Positions 1 through 11,973 are shown, numbered from the stretch's first letter. The stretch is 37,812 nucleotides of DNA from Ophiothrix spiculata (GCA_000969725.1 JXSR01S064846.1), one strand, 5' to 3'. Made by a program: numbers and translations. Notes: generated by a model from the letters alone, not told the origin.

Positions 1-3000
1 TTAGATATAGAAAATTCAAGATGTTAGACGACATATTTTGGAATTACACCAAATTGTTTTCTGCGTAGATGTTTCAACATATTTAAAAAAAAAGTATAAG
101 CTTTGACTACCATGAAATATTGCCTGGAACTGTATAATACTAACGCTAAATTTTAACTTCATCAGAATGCTGGTTTTACATATCACAAAATAAAAAGAGC
201 CTTTTTTATTGGGGGTTCGTAGTGAATGGTCAGTTTTGGTACTACATCAAATATCATTTAGAACAATCTTAAAACAAATATCAACCATCTATACTTGATG
301 AGACGCTAGATAAAAGATGATTCTTGATGTCATTTTCATTCATTAAAACATACACAATATCCATAAATGTACTTGAACTCATGAACTATGTCAATAGTGC
401 AACATAGATTTAATGGCACCGTTTTAAATGATGAATGGCTCGACATTGTCTAGTAATTAAACTGACGCCAGAGTATATTAATCATCATTACAATTGCTTC
501 CAATACGGGACTTGGTGAGCTTCTCTAATAACAATAATCAATGTAATCAGATTTTCTGATGAGAAGAGATGAAAATGTTGATCTTTTTGACATCCTTTGT
601 ATTTGTTTGTTGTTTTTTTTACCTCAAATGGGGATCATATACGATAATATAAAAAGTTTGCTTTCAGTTCCTTTGAAGACATTTATATCCTATCTGATGA
701 GACTTATCGTATCATTTGACTCTCCTTGCGCTGTCAGCCTGAGTCAAAATCTAGTCCCAATTTATTTTGCAGAATATCTTTCGAACCCTAATACTTATTA
801 CGATGAGGCGTACACAATACTACTGATAAAAGTACTTTTGGACCTATTTTCAGGTATCCAATTTGCATAATTTATTCATAAAGCTATGACATCTTGGTCT
901 ATGCCAATGGGTTATCAGGGTTATGCAAACAAAAAATTGAATTTTATGTAACAGAATTTTTGTATTCTGTGTTTTAAAATCATTGAATTAAAAATACGTA
1001 TGTCAATATTTGTATGAGTTCCTGATATTAAAAGATGATTTTAAAAACTTGCCTACTTCAAACACAAAACTTGTCCACTTTGAACTAAATCATAGCGCAA
1101 GCTCGACAGCCCATAACGATCCTCATCTAATTAGAGCACTATTAACGAACACTAAGTAAACTGTTTTGTCTGATTCAGAATAGATTCCCGCTAGGTCTTA
1201 GAGGCTGTGGTTTCAAGACCAGTGTGTATGTGGACTGCTGAAAGTTCACTTTCATGTATCTCAATTTCGAGATTAACTAGGTTCTCGAATCAATCGTGCA
1301 TGATGTACTCTCGTAGACTTAGAAATGACAAGCTGTAAAAGTACAAGCGGAGTGGTCAGTAGAGTTTCCGCTATCAACATGTTTTATCATGTCAAACTCT
1401 AACGTAAAGTGCTGCTAATCCAGACAAGTGTATTCATTAAGCGACTTCAATTACTTTGTTATTTTTTGATGAAGAAAGCTTTAGGAGGAACATTTTGGGG
1501 TCGTCGTGTTTTTAATTTCTCTAATCGAAGAACTAAATTAGAGAGTTTTTAGGCATCTTTTTACATCAACATTTACTGAGGTTTATGCTGTATTGCATAA
1601 GAGTACAAATTTGTTTTGAAACAGGTTGGTTAAACATAAAAGAAAAGCAATATTTGTATGCTTTTCCACAAAAGTTGAAGAGTCACTTTCCTAAAATCTT
1701 CGTCAACTTTGCGACAGTCTTGTTTACTCGTTCATACAAATCCACTAAGCAGGGAAAATTAGTTTAAATCACCAATGACATCAGCAAAATCAATAAGATA
1801 TTATTAATTTTTAATTCATGATTTTCTTAATAATGACCATAGTTTGATGGCTTTGGTAAATTTTTCAGAGTGATGATAGTATTGAAAAACTTGCAAAGTG
1901 CCACTTCATAGATCTTTTCTTACACAATGTTCAATGTTAGTAAAAAAAGCACCCCATTATTTTAGTGAAACTGTGATGAAGTTCAAAGACATCCATTTTA
2001 AATGTGTTACTATTGAAAATGTGGTTGATAATGGACTAAATTGGCTCCATTCAACCATCTCTTGAACTACTCGTATAAGTAAATATATGACAATAGGAAA
2101 AATGTATTTTGATTCTATAAATTGTCTTATTTTTCTTGCCCCTTTGTGATTTAGAGTGTGATTTTAACCTCAAACCTGGTTAAATGGCACCCTGGAAAAA
2201 AGTAAATTGGACCATCAAGTATAGACCATGGACAATTTTAAAGACATTATTATTGAATTTGAACATTTTTTCTTCGTAGGAATTAAATTCAAGCCCGTTA
2301 TTCAAATATTGCATCGTGTTGAATTTGTTTTTGTGACACATCGCCAGGTATCTCAGGTATAAAAGTGTCTTAGCATGCGGTAGTGTGACATTTATTGATT
2401 AGGGTTTGTTATTTTACCATGCATTAAAATTGAACCACCTATATTCAGTTTGCAAGTTTACGGCCATAGGAATCCTCCAAAGATTTAGGTTGTGTTTTGA
2501 GTGCGTTCTAACTAGGCAGCTGGAGCTACTAAACCGAGAGCCCGAGTTATGAGTTGCTACCTCTCTATATCTACGGTAAGATGGTGAAATTGAAGGTTTG
2601 CTTTTATAATCGAGAGAGAAAAAAGGCACTAAGGGCCCCTTAAGCATATTTCCTTTGGCAGTTGTTGGTAAAATCTGAATTTAACAGTTTTGTGTGAATA
2701 CAAAAAAGAGGAAAAGAAGAGAGATAAAGATATAAAGAAAAGGCATTTTGTAACCTTATGCCCTGATTTCACGGTTTGAATACTAGAGTTTGTGTTGGTC
2801 TTTGTTCCCATGCAAAATACGGCCTGATTCGGCAAACAAAACTTGATACTTGCGTGTGTGTTGTGCTTTCATAACGGGCTCAGTGTTTGTTTGTGAATAC
2901 CAAGATTTTGGTGTATTGAAGTCGGTGCTAGGTTGATTGTACTGTGTTTCATAATGGAAGGCTTCTAGTTGGCCTCCTTGAACTCGGGAGGGGATTGGAA

Positions 3001-3750
3001 ATGGTGACAAAGGTTAGAGGGGATGTTTGAGGTCTTTAGGTGTAGGGAGGTGGATATTGGATGTATGGATGGGTGGAAAGTTTTTAGATCAGTGTTTGAT
3101 AAACTGGATTTCCCAGGTGTGAATTTTGTGAAAGGTGTTCTTTTATTAGTGTATGGTGGTAATGTCTTGCATTTTAAGCTACAAGTTTGGTTTGGTTTGC
3201 ATAATGAATCAACCCAATGAGAAGCCTTTATTAGTAACTTTAAATATATATCTGAAACTTTTCTTGAAAATTACTTTTAATTCTTGGGAAAAATGCTAAA
3301 GTGTGTCATTTTCTTATTATGGTCACGCACGCCCTGAACAACGCTTAAACACTATAGCTGCACTATAGAGATTTTTCAACATTTATAAGGTGGTTTTTTA
3401 ATATGAATGATCAGAATAAATCTTGATTTTCTTGATATTTGTTTTTGGGCTTATTCATTATAAAAGTAAGTAGATAGGGTTTTAAGTTTTAACCATGTCG
3501 TAGAATGTATCTCCAAATGATATTAGTCATGTAGTTGTTAGAAAATAGAGAAAAGGTTAATACAATACTGCATGCAGGTGTGCTAAGAACTCAAATATTT
3601 ATGATTTCATAGCAAATTCTTGCTCCAAATCCTTGATGCTTATGATCTAGTATCATCTCGTACCATCATAACAGTGAGAAATTATGCTTTTGATAACCAG
3701 GGATTACTTGCTAATTTTACAAGTGAGACATAGACCTTGCAGACAAGATT
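1..3750. other. AT-rich region without supported gene
   Basis: No exon with convincing splice signals was found. A 103-codon open frame at 559-870 (+) is leucine- and isoleucine-rich and lies in T-rich DNA, so it looks like chance. The stretch 2920-3220 is G-rich on the plus strand and holds short frames on both strands, none recognisable. The rest looks like ordinary intergenic or intronic sequence. Confidence 0.5.
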
Positions 3751-3760
3751 ACCCTATTTT

Positions 3761-3970
3761 GTCAACATCACATGCAGGATCTTTGCCCTAAATAAAATGC
3801 TTAACTATCTGGTATAAATTTTACTGTTTAACCTTTGACATTTTGTAATATTACATGCAATGTGTTTGCCCTGAATAAAAAATGATCAAATAAATAAGAG
3901 TAAGTTTAACCTTTAATCTGTGACCTTTGGAAACATCACATGCAGGTTCTTTGTCCTAAATAAAATGGGT
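3761..3970. repeat. diverged tandem repeat, about 82-87 bp period, three copies
   Basis: The core acatcacatgcagg-tctttg-cctaaataaaatg recurs with its catgca motif at about 3771, 3853 and 3940. Each copy carries the short motif acctttgac nearby, and that motif continues past the last full copy to about 4095. The copies differ by substitutions and small indels, so the array is old. No coding potential is visible in it. Confidence 0.7.
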
Positions 3971-4490
3971 TTGCATTTGTTCACCTTTGACTTGTTACTT
4001 TATCACACTTTCTGACCTTTTGTAAAATGTGCAACTTTGTCACAAACATCCATATAAGAAGGGAATTACTTATATCTGAACTCTTAACCTTTGACCTCAA
4101 TTAATTGACTAAGAAAAATGTAAGGAAACCTTCTTGCCTGAAAGGTATTGTGAACACACAAACTTGTCAAGAATTGCTATTAAAGCTCCACACAATTATT
4201 GTGTAATTTGTTAAAACCAATCAATACCATAAATAAATAGTATATGCTACCCAGGCTGCTACCATGGATTTTGTAGAGAGGCTATCCTTGTAGTAATAAA
4301 ATTTACCTCTAGCAAAATTTGTGTTTCTACCTCTCTTGGTATTTTCTTTGTACCAGTTACCTTCAGAAAGCTTCTACAATTTTCACAGCAAGAATGTTAA
4401 TTTTAAAACTGTTAAAACAATTAATGGATAAATTGCTTCCTGACCTGACCTACTTACCAACATCCAGGTGATACTAAGAAAAGCTTAACT

Positions 4491-4511
4491 GTTACATCTC
4501 TCCCCCTTCTT
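4491..4511 (-). mobile_element. possible LTR boundary with polypurine tract (minus strand)
   Basis: On the minus strand a purine run (aagaagggggagaga) is followed at once by TGTAACAG. This is the usual arrangement of a retrotransposon polypurine tract next to the TG start of a 3' LTR. The LTR would then run to lower coordinates and the internal region to higher ones. No protease, reverse transcriptase or integrase frame and no matching second LTR is seen here. If correct this is a truncated relic. The evidence is motif-level only. Confidence 0.3.
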
Positions 4512-4680
4512 AAATAAAACAGACTGGAAAAAACTTCTTATTTTGTTATGTCATTAATGAAATTACAAGCTTGTACCTAGCTGTTTCTGCAATCCTTCCA
4601 TACAAATTATTCACCGTGAGGCAGTGTTTATCCCAGGTGGGTTGATGAATGCTTAAATGCTGCTCTAATTAGTTCAAGTA

Positions 4681-4788
4681 ATGCACAAAATACTAATTAC
4701 ATGTTTCTTTTGTGTTCTTTCTTTCATGATTTGGGGCGTTTTTTTACCATTTATCTGCGGTTTCTTTTCTATGTGGGCTATGATACAG
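4681..4788 (+). CDS. possible hydrophobic first exon (low support)
   Basis: An ATG opens 36 codons that end exactly at a strong donor, cag|gtaaga. The peptide is very hydrophobic with few charges and would read as a signal peptide or membrane segment. T-rich DNA produces such peptides by chance, and no promoter or following exon was tied to it. Product unknown. Confidence 0.12.
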
Positions 4789-5323
4789 GTAAGATAACGT
4801 TAATTTATGATCAGTAATTATTTGTCATAATTATTCTGTTTTTGTTATCAATCATAAATTGATCTCCCTGGTGTATGTCTTAATCACTTGTTTTTCTTTT
4901 TGTTGAATTTCTCTGGGACAAGTACAAGGAGCGTATTTCACTGAAATTTGCTGCACAAATAACTAGAGCAGGCCTGAACTAGAGTTTCAAGGATTCTCTT
5001 TGCACTCTAAACAGAAATGTTACAAAACTTTTTTATACATAATTAGCTAATCCAGCTAAAATATATTTGATTTTTGAATGGGTTTGGCAAGGGAGATGCA
5101 TATAATAGCATCGTTGCACTGAGCTATTGTTGGGACGTAACTATGATAAGAATTTCATAAATGAGTATTGGTAAATAAAATGGAAACATGAGATCGTTCT
5201 TGGCAAAACATTTACCCTTCGCTATCTGCATGTCTTCAAGAAAGAGGTCTGATGGCCTTCCCCTCCCCATCATATAGGTGGACATCTTATATTACATTTT
5301 AAATTGTGTTTTTCATAGACATA

Positions 5324-5601
5324 GGGTGAAAACATAGTCGGCCTCCAAACAAAATTTTCGCCACCAAACATTTGGTTGTGACATCAAAATGACGAGTGAC
5401 TCCAAATAAAATAACTTCAACACCAAGTTGAGACCAAATAAAATTTCGCGCTAGATTGCACATGTATTGAATTACCATATACATTGCACCAAATGCTTGT
5501 TACCGGTTTATACTTTAAATTCAATGGCAAATAGTTGGTGACGTCACAACCAAATGTTTGGTAGCAAAAATTTTGTATGGAGGCTGAATATGTTTTCAGC
5601 C
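5324..5601. mobile_element. MITE with 63-bp terminal inverted repeats
   Basis: The left arm 5324-5386 and right arm 5539-5601 are imperfect reverse complements. Both contain tgaaaacata, a cagcctcc-like block and the block accaaacatttggttgtgac. The whole is about 278 bp and has no reading frame for a transposase, so it is non-autonomous. No clear target-site duplication was identified, so the superfamily is not assigned. The arms differ at several positions, pointing to an older insertion. Confidence 0.8.
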
Positions 5602-7543
5602 ATATTCTGTCATTGCTATTATTTTTCTTCCGCTCTAATTACAAATTAATGCCGGGATACAGTTTTATTTATTTTCAGATTTCAAATTCATATTTCAAAG
5701 ATTGTCAGTTCAACATTTTAAACTAATCTGTCTTCCTACATTTCAACCAAGATTTTATTTATTTATTCTTGACCTAGTTACTTGGATCAGAAAATATGTA
5801 AAAATAATTCCACATTGAAAATTAATGTTGTGTTACCAAAGTTTTTTCAGTGCCTCCTCTTATCCATATCTTAGCGTCCGTGTGGGAGTAGGGCTAAAAC
5901 CATATAAGCTTCATCTCACGACTTGACTCAAAAATCATCAGGAGAAATAAGCGAAACATGTGAAATATTCATGACGACTTTTTATCCAAATCTAGCATGT
6001 GTCTTACTTGAGTTTCTCTATTTATTAGATATGACAGCATGACAGGATTTGGTTTTGTATTATTTGTGCGCTCGTTCGTTTCTTCGTTAAAAACTGGGTC
6101 ATGATATTCTGATTGCTGTTGAAATTAACATACATAATGTTGGTTGCTTTTTCCCTGTCGAATTCTGCTACCTTTGAGTTGTAAGGATATGAATTTTAAT
6201 TCTTGTTGCTTATAATGATGCTGAACTCATTCAAAATTTCATCCATGATTCATGAGTAAATTTGTTGTATAAATCCACATTTTATCAAGATTTGAGAATT
6301 TAAAAAGTGTTTGTGTGGAATATTTCACAATGAAGCGTACAATTCTACATCTTATTTTTACTAGTTCATGAATGAAATATTGACGTTTTTTTTTGATTCA
6401 TCAATCCATATATAAATAACTGCTATTAGCACTTACATTTAGCTAATATTTTGTTGTTGTTGTTGTTGTTCTGATTTGAGAAAAGTCCAATTAATTATGC
6501 GAAGTAAACCCCCAGATGGAATTTAATATCTGTAAACGTGTATTTATTGAAAAATCAGGACTTCAACTTTAGATTTTTGTTTTTTGTTTTAAAATCAGAA
6601 ATCCACTCTGGAACTTGTGAATTATGTTTCATTTAAACCATTATTGTATCGAAAAACTTTTTTGAAAATCTTATGAATTGAAAAAACAATTAGGATTTTG
6701 GGACAAATTACTTTTTCCTTTTAGTAAATTTAGCTCCCAGTAAGACAATGCTTTCATTTTGTGAGGATATGAACACAAGATAAACATTTGCAAAACTTTT
6801 TCTGGTTTATGTGTCAAACACAGTTTCTTTTAAAGAAAAAAATAGTCAATTTTAATGTAGCTCTGACAAGTACAGATATCCCAGGCCCTGAGGGCTGTTG
6901 GGAAAAAATCCTTTATTTCCTGTAATTTGTTACATAATCTTTGCTTTGTTGTTTTGTTTCTTATTTAAATGTCAGGTCAGTGGGAAATCAGATATAGGGC
7001 ACTTTTACGAAGTCGGGAAATTATAGTACTGGGTCACTGCCTCCTATCTCTTCAGAGAATCCACTGGCCGGAAATTATCTTCTCAAGTCAAAATAATCAC
7101 ACTTTTAAGTTGAAAGGCATTTTATTTTGTGCACCGACTATTTTGAAAGATTCTGCTTCTTTGTGTCAAAATTAACGAATATGAATTATTGAGTTGCTCA
7201 TGTGAGATTTCAATTTTTTTTATTGATTTATCTGTTTTTGTGTGTCGATGTGTGAAAATGAGTTGTCCATTAAAATGTGAAAAATTGTGGTATTCTTGTG
7301 GTCAGGTGATTGTCAATGTGTAATTTTGATTTTGAATATGATTTAATTGGTTCAATTGTAGATTATTTCAACTTTTGGCATATTTATCACACCGATTGGG
7401 AAAAGACTATTATAGTAATTGAAGAATGGAAACAATTGAATGAAATAAAATCAGATAAGTGGAATTGAATTTCTAGTCAAATTCAGAAGCTATTTTTTGT
7501 AAATTTTTCATCCTGTTTGCAATTTGCCAAATATACTTTTTAG
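5602..7543. other. AT-rich region without supported gene
   Basis: No convincing exon was found. A 68-codon open frame at 6969-7175 has no recognisable product and no good splice context. A TTG microsatellite lies inside this stretch and is listed separately. Confidence 0.5.
6451..6470. repeat. (TTG)n microsatellite
   Basis: About seven uninterrupted trinucleotide units. It is an ordinary simple repeat and likely length-polymorphic. Confidence 0.9.
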
Positions 7544-7609
7544 ATTATGAAGGTGGATAAATTATCTATGTTGTTTACTAAAGAAAAGTATCAAGTGCTC
7601 ACTACTGAG
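7544..7609 (+). CDS. candidate internal exon, unknown protein
   Basis: After the acceptor atactttttag there are 22 open codons ending at the donor gag|gtaaca. The peptide starts IMKVDKLSMLF and ends VLTTE, a balanced mix of charged and hydrophobic residues. A second open segment follows after a 95-base intron and joins in phase 0, so the two together look like the end of one gene. No family was recognised. A 22-codon exon is short enough to arise by chance, so support rests on the paired splice sites and the matching phase. Confidence 0.4.
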
Positions 7610-7704
7610 GTAACATTTACATAATTCTTGATGCAACTGCATCACTCGGGATGACATTTGCGCATTGTGTTGGCAAAATGTCACATTTTATCTTAATACT
7701 GCAG

Positions 7705-7800
7705 GCTGTTTTACAGAAAATGTCTTTGAATGATCACCTTGTTCCAATTCTGGTGATGTCAGTGAACCAGGTTGATTTCTCTGCTGTCTACTTAAGATAG
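7705..7800 (+). CDS. candidate terminal exon, unknown protein
   Basis: The segment begins after a consensus acceptor (aatactgcag) and reads 31 codons to a TAG. The other two frames close quickly. It starts AVLQKMSLNDHLVPILVM, which looks like folded protein rather than low-complexity sequence. It joins the exon at 7544-7609 in phase 0. An internal cag|gttgat could serve as a weak donor, in which case the stop is not used. No domain was recognised. Confidence 0.4.
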   Translation, partial: AVLQKMSLNDHLVPILVMSVNQVDFSAVYLR

Positions 7801-8576
7801 CAATTTACTATTGTCCTTTAAAAAAAATGGAATTGCATCTCTGTTCTCTATGAAGTAAGATAGCTTATTGAGAAAGATTGTAGCTTATATGAAACTATGT
7901 TAACTTTACAAATTTGATTCATGGAACAGCATACTACTTTTAGCATCAGTTTAAAAAATTGTAAGTTTTGATTTTCTCTCCTCTTACTTATGTGAGTTTG
8001 CTCAAACTATCCTCAACCCTCATAAGGTAAAACCATCTAACTACAGATACATCCTTATACCTTGTGGCAGGTATATCTCTTGATCAGAATGCACTCTTAC
8101 CATTGAGGGAACAAAATGGTATAATTGTATGAATATTATGGGGTCATTATAGGTTATTTGAGGAAGTTCTAGAAGTAAACTAATTTAGGCATCACCTTTC
8201 ACCACACATACCAAAACTGTAGACTGAAGTGCTTCACAGTAACCAAATCCTAACAAACCATTAAAGTTGTTATGAGAAATATAAATAAACCATTCATTAT
8301 ACTGTCAAATGATGTCTAGCCACACCCATCTTTTTGCAAACCTACAATTCTCTACAAGTTTACAGTAGGTGTTTGTTTTTGAGTGTCATCTGATGCATTT
8401 CTTTTTCCAAAAGTAACATTCAAGTTCTATATGCTAAGCAGGTGTGCTGAAGGTGTCCTGGTTCTGCATTGAAGAGCTGACAGAGTATAAGACCTGAGGT
8501 TGAATTTTCACATGTAAACCTACTGTATCAGTTATCAGCTGAGCGTGGCAGTAGATCGCCCAGAGGGGTTACCCCA

Positions 8577-8727
8577 TAAGGCCATGTCACACATCACCGT
8601 ACCTTGCGAATAACGTACTAATAACGTACACTAGGTTGGTAATCGATTACATGTATTTCAATTACCAAACCAGTGTACGTTATTAGTTTGTTATTTGTAC
8701 GTTTTGTGATGTGTGACAGAGCCCTTA
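8577..8727. mobile_element. TA-flanked hairpin MITE
   Basis: Two arms of about 65 bp (from 8579, and up to 8725) are near reverse complements separated by roughly 18 bases. The outer ends read agg-cc-tgtcacacatcac, and the inner ends share actaataacgtacact and ggtaat. A TA dinucleotide lies at each outer edge (8577-8578 and 8726-8727), as expected for a TA target-site duplication of Tc1/mariner type. There is no coding capacity. The TA is only two bases, so the superfamily call is tentative; the palindrome itself is plain. Confidence 0.8.
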
Positions 8728-8758
8728 GCTCTGGTTTTGAGCCAGCTTCTTTTGCTAT

Positions 8759-9055
8759 GCATCCAACCCTGGTCCAGCCCTGCTTAGTGCTCATCGAAGT
8801 GCATGGTTATATGTATTTTTGCTGCTCATGCTTTCTAGATCCAAAAACGGAGGGGAATTTTAATTACTCTAAGATGTCAAGACCGCAATTCTGCTTTTGG
8901 TTTGAGCGTGTGGCTGGACCATGTCACTGCATCCAACCATGGTCCAACCCTGCTCAGACTTGAGGGTAGCATTCACGAATTCAATTCAACAACAATTCTA
9001 GGTCCATGATTGTGCTTATTTTTGCTGCTCAAACTGTCTAGATCTACGGGACTAA
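8759..9055 (+). repeat. diverged two-copy tandem duplication
   Basis: The block gcatccaacc-tggtcca-ccctgct appears at 8759 and again at 8929. The block tttttgctgctca-tctagatc appears at about 8816 and 9019. The spacing is 170 bases for one and 203 for the other, so the copies have drifted by indels. It begins just after the hairpin MITE. No function is apparent. Confidence 0.55.
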
Positions 9056-9113
9056 GATCAATTCTAGGTACTGCATTAGGAAGCCAGAACAATATATTTT
9101 CTGGAGGAAGTGA

Positions 9114-9345
9114 ATGATCTCAGGAAAGATTGTCAAAGAGAATACACTAATTGAAACACTGCCTAATCAGTCACTGGTCGCCCTGTATAAGCAACAAACT
9201 ATCAATGCTAGTCCAAGTTTGTTTACAATTCATGGAGTCGACACTTCCAAGTAGGTCATTACAGCCATTGTACACTGATAAAGCACTTCCTATATCAGCC
9301 TCTACAACTCTTAGTGTCTGTGGGGTGAAATTTGCTCAAAATTGA
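9114..9345 (+). pseudogene. protein-like stretch broken by a frameshift
   Basis: From 9114 one frame reads 46 codons in balanced protein-like sequence (including GKIVKENTLIETL and SLFTIHGVDTSK) and stops at TAG 9252-9254. The neighbouring frame continues straight on with equally protein-like sequence (SLQPLYTDKALPI, then STTLSVCGVKFAQN) to a TGA at 9343-9345. The switch of coding character near 9247-9260 suggests a one- or two-base indel in a former exon, or a base-calling error. GC content is above the surroundings. The left edge lies at a poor acceptor (gatctcag). Family not recognised. Confidence 0.35.
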
Positions 9346-9510
9346 TATTGTTTGATTAAATAATTAGACTTTGCTTTAGTCATAAAATTATTAATAAAAC
9401 ACAAGTTTATGTTTGAAGAATGATGTTTAGGGTTTGCATTGTAGACATGTTTGTTTTGTTTTGAATGTGGTATAAAATATTGGTTTGGCTCTTTGTTGAA
9501 GGATGCATAC

Positions 9511-9570
9511 GTGTTGCCAAATTCTGCAACCTTTACATAAGTGGTGCCAAATTCTGCAACATTTGCATTT
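9511..9570 (+). repeat. 30-bp direct repeat, two copies
   Basis: Copies at 9511-9540 and 9541-9570 share the core gccaaattctgcaac and an exact 30-base period. A related phrase, gaattctgctacctttg, occurs at about 6159. Confidence 0.75.
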
Positions 9571-9635
9571 TATCAATCACTGGCACATTGAAAACAATGT
9601 CTTTTATGTTATTTTGTTATGATTAATTTACCATT

Positions 9636-9959
9636 GTGATGGAAATGGGAAAGTTTGCTAAGTTCAATATACGTAATTACACACAATATATAAAAGGTTA
9701 CACACTACACATTTTGATCAGATTTGAAAATAATTCAAGGGAACATGTTATCGAAATTTATCACTCAAGATGTTATTGTTCTCCCCTCTCCAAAGCATCA
9801 GAATTCTCCTTGAAGATTTCAAAATTCTCCTTAAAGATTTCAAAATTCCCAGGTCTGGATTATAGATACTTCTTGTCATATATAAGACAAACTGATTATA
9901 ATTTCATATTGATCTTTCCAATGCTTATCTCGATGTTGAATAAATTAGTTCATGAATAA
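9636..9959 (+). CDS. open frame, 107 codons, unknown and doubtful
   Basis: An ATG-initiated frame rich in I, K, F, Y and N. It contains a 21-bp tandem repeat at 9802-9850 that gives repeated FSLKISK. A second frame (9952-10155) starts eight bases before this one ends. There is no homology I recognise, no clear splice signals and AT-driven composition, so it is probably not a gene. Confidence 0.1.
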   Translation: MMEMGKFAKFNIRNYTQYIKGYTLHILIRFENNSREHVIEIYHSRCYCSPLSKASEFSLKISKFSLKISKFPGLDYRYFLSYIRQTDYNFILIFPMLISMLNKLVHE

Positions 9960-10813
9960 AAGAATGGAAAGCCGGGTAGCCCAGTTTCCTTCCTTCAAAA
10001 CAAAACTGCATTTGAATTCCATAAGTTGTGACATGAAAATAGCAACAAATGATCAATTATTTATGGGACATACTTTAGCAGAGATATATCTATGTGATCT
10101 TATATTTATGAGGCAAGATGTGTATGTCATATTTCTTTATGTCTGTAATCTTTAATTCATGAACCACATAGTCATGGATACATACTTGTATAATGATGAC
10201 ATTGGTTGCAATGTAAATAAGTAAATCATGTTGATAATTCGAGGGCGGGTGTTTTTATCTTGCACGAAATGAGGTGCATATATAACCAAACGATAATTCA
10301 TGTCTGCGTTTTTAGGTCATTAGACCATCAGCGATGAATATATCTGTCATGCAAACTTGAAAGAACAATAGAAAATAGACAATGGCGACCTAATTGCTAA
10401 GAGATAATAAAATGTGTTAAAAATATTGTTTACTGAAGTCGAAGAAATTCATAACTTGATATGTATCAAGTGCTGTGCAATTCGGAGAGGGGTGGGCGGT
10501 AAATCAATTTCTTCCGATCTTGATTGTTTAGGAATAATTTTGATCATGTTTTGTGTATAGGTATATAAGAATAAGAATTTGTCTTGATTTTTATAATCTC
10601 TGTGATTTAAATATTAATAATACATTTCCTTCTTCCAAATTTTAAAATGTGTGTTGTTTACATTTGCACTAACATTTTGGTATGTCATTTATCAAAATGT
10701 AGCTGTTTTTATGATAAGGACAATGACCTGTAATAGTCGGCATGCAAGGAATCAGTCAAATCAGTCATTCTGCTTTCATTTTTTGACACCAAATTGACAT
10801 TTTGTGCTTCCAG

Positions 10814-10904
10814 TACAGTAACCTAGCTGCATGTCAACTACTTGTTTCCGACCTCATTATGCCTCCACCCAGACTTTCTTCCAAACGAAGACATTCTATC
10901 TTAT
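10814..10904 (+). CDS. candidate internal exon, unknown protein
   Basis: The segment has a good pyrimidine-rich acceptor (tttgtgcttccag) and a usable donor (t|gtaaat). It reads 30 codons starting in phase 0 and ending in phase 1, with local GC near 45 percent against about 35 percent around it. The peptide includes SNLAACQLLVSDLIMPPPRL followed by a basic stretch with KRRHS. A possible next segment follows the acceptor at about 10979 and stays open in the compatible phase for about 30 codons. No family was recognised. Confidence 0.4.
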
Positions 10905-11615
10905 GTAAATTTAATTAACCACTCTGTTGAAAAAACAATTCCTGTGCAGTAGACTAACATTATTATTGACTTTGTTCCAGTAACCAGGTCAATAGTTGGC
11001 CAGGGTCATTGGCAGCCATTTTACTATAGTGCAACCATTAAATTCTGTGTATTTGGTTAATTTTGAATCTAAGTAAAATAGTGAAAGCAAACTTTTTCTT
11101 TGGTTCATAATATTGGTGTAATTTTGAATGAACATAAATCAACTTTTTTTAAGATCGATTGTGATTTTTTAAATTTAAAACAAAGAGAATTGGTTAAAAT
11201 TGTTCAAAGTAAATATTTACAGCTGTGAAAAATTCCATAGCACAGCTGAAACTATAGGCTGTTGTATTGATAATCACAGTAAGGACAGGAACTTGGAAAT
11301 GACCTTCAACCTTTTGGCCTTGTTCTAGATCTTTATTTAATATACAAAATAGTTACTGTGTGGAGGGGGTGGGGAATTTTCAAGTTCAGTTGGGTAGGTG
11401 TACCACTGAAGTTTGAAAGTGTCACCCATAGTAACTCATACTGAAATGCCAAGTTTCAAGGAAAGCAAGGAAAGGGGAACTGCTCTGGAACCATTCATGC
11501 ACAAAACTGTCCAAGTGATTTTTCCCTGCTGAAATTTGAGGGGAAAAAATGCGGAAAATGGAGACAATTTTAAAAGGAATGTGACCCAGGGACCTGACTA
11601 GTCAATTTTGCTTAC

Positions 11616-11795
11616 CTGTATTTGAAGCACATCCCCACAATCAACTTTTGTACTAAGTATCTCCCCTCTCCCTGCATTCTGGTACTGTGCAACTTGTAAA
11701 TTTGAAACAGGGAACTTAACTGTGTTTCAAAGGACTTTGGTGGTTTCTTTTGTTCTTTGTGGATTAGAAAGGTCCCCTTGTACCCCTTATATGCC
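11616..11795 (-). CDS. candidate minus-strand internal exon, unknown protein
   Basis: On the minus strand the segment starts after ataatcacttcag and ends at an optimal donor, acag|gtaagc. It reads 60 open codons, for example YKGTFLIHKEQKKPPKSFE and later GRYLVQKLIVGMCFKY. Both splice sites and the length favour a real exon more than most candidates here. The peptide is lysine-rich and not recognised. The flanking sequence looks repeat-like, so it could also belong to a decayed transposable element. Confidence 0.35.
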
Positions 11796-11973
11796 CTGAA
11801 GTGATTATTCAGAAAAAAGTCCAACTTGTTACAATAACCATTTATATCCAGGTCAGATTTTTTATCTGATTGTTTAAATCGTTACAAAAATATATTTTTG
11901 TGAACTTTTTATTAAAATTCGTTTTGATTACTATTGAAATGGAAGCTGGGTTTTGGACCAGTTGTTTTGGGTC

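Noticed and set aside
559-870. 103-codon plus-strand frame
   Set aside because: Hydrophobic, T-driven composition, no recognisable motif and no supporting neighbours.
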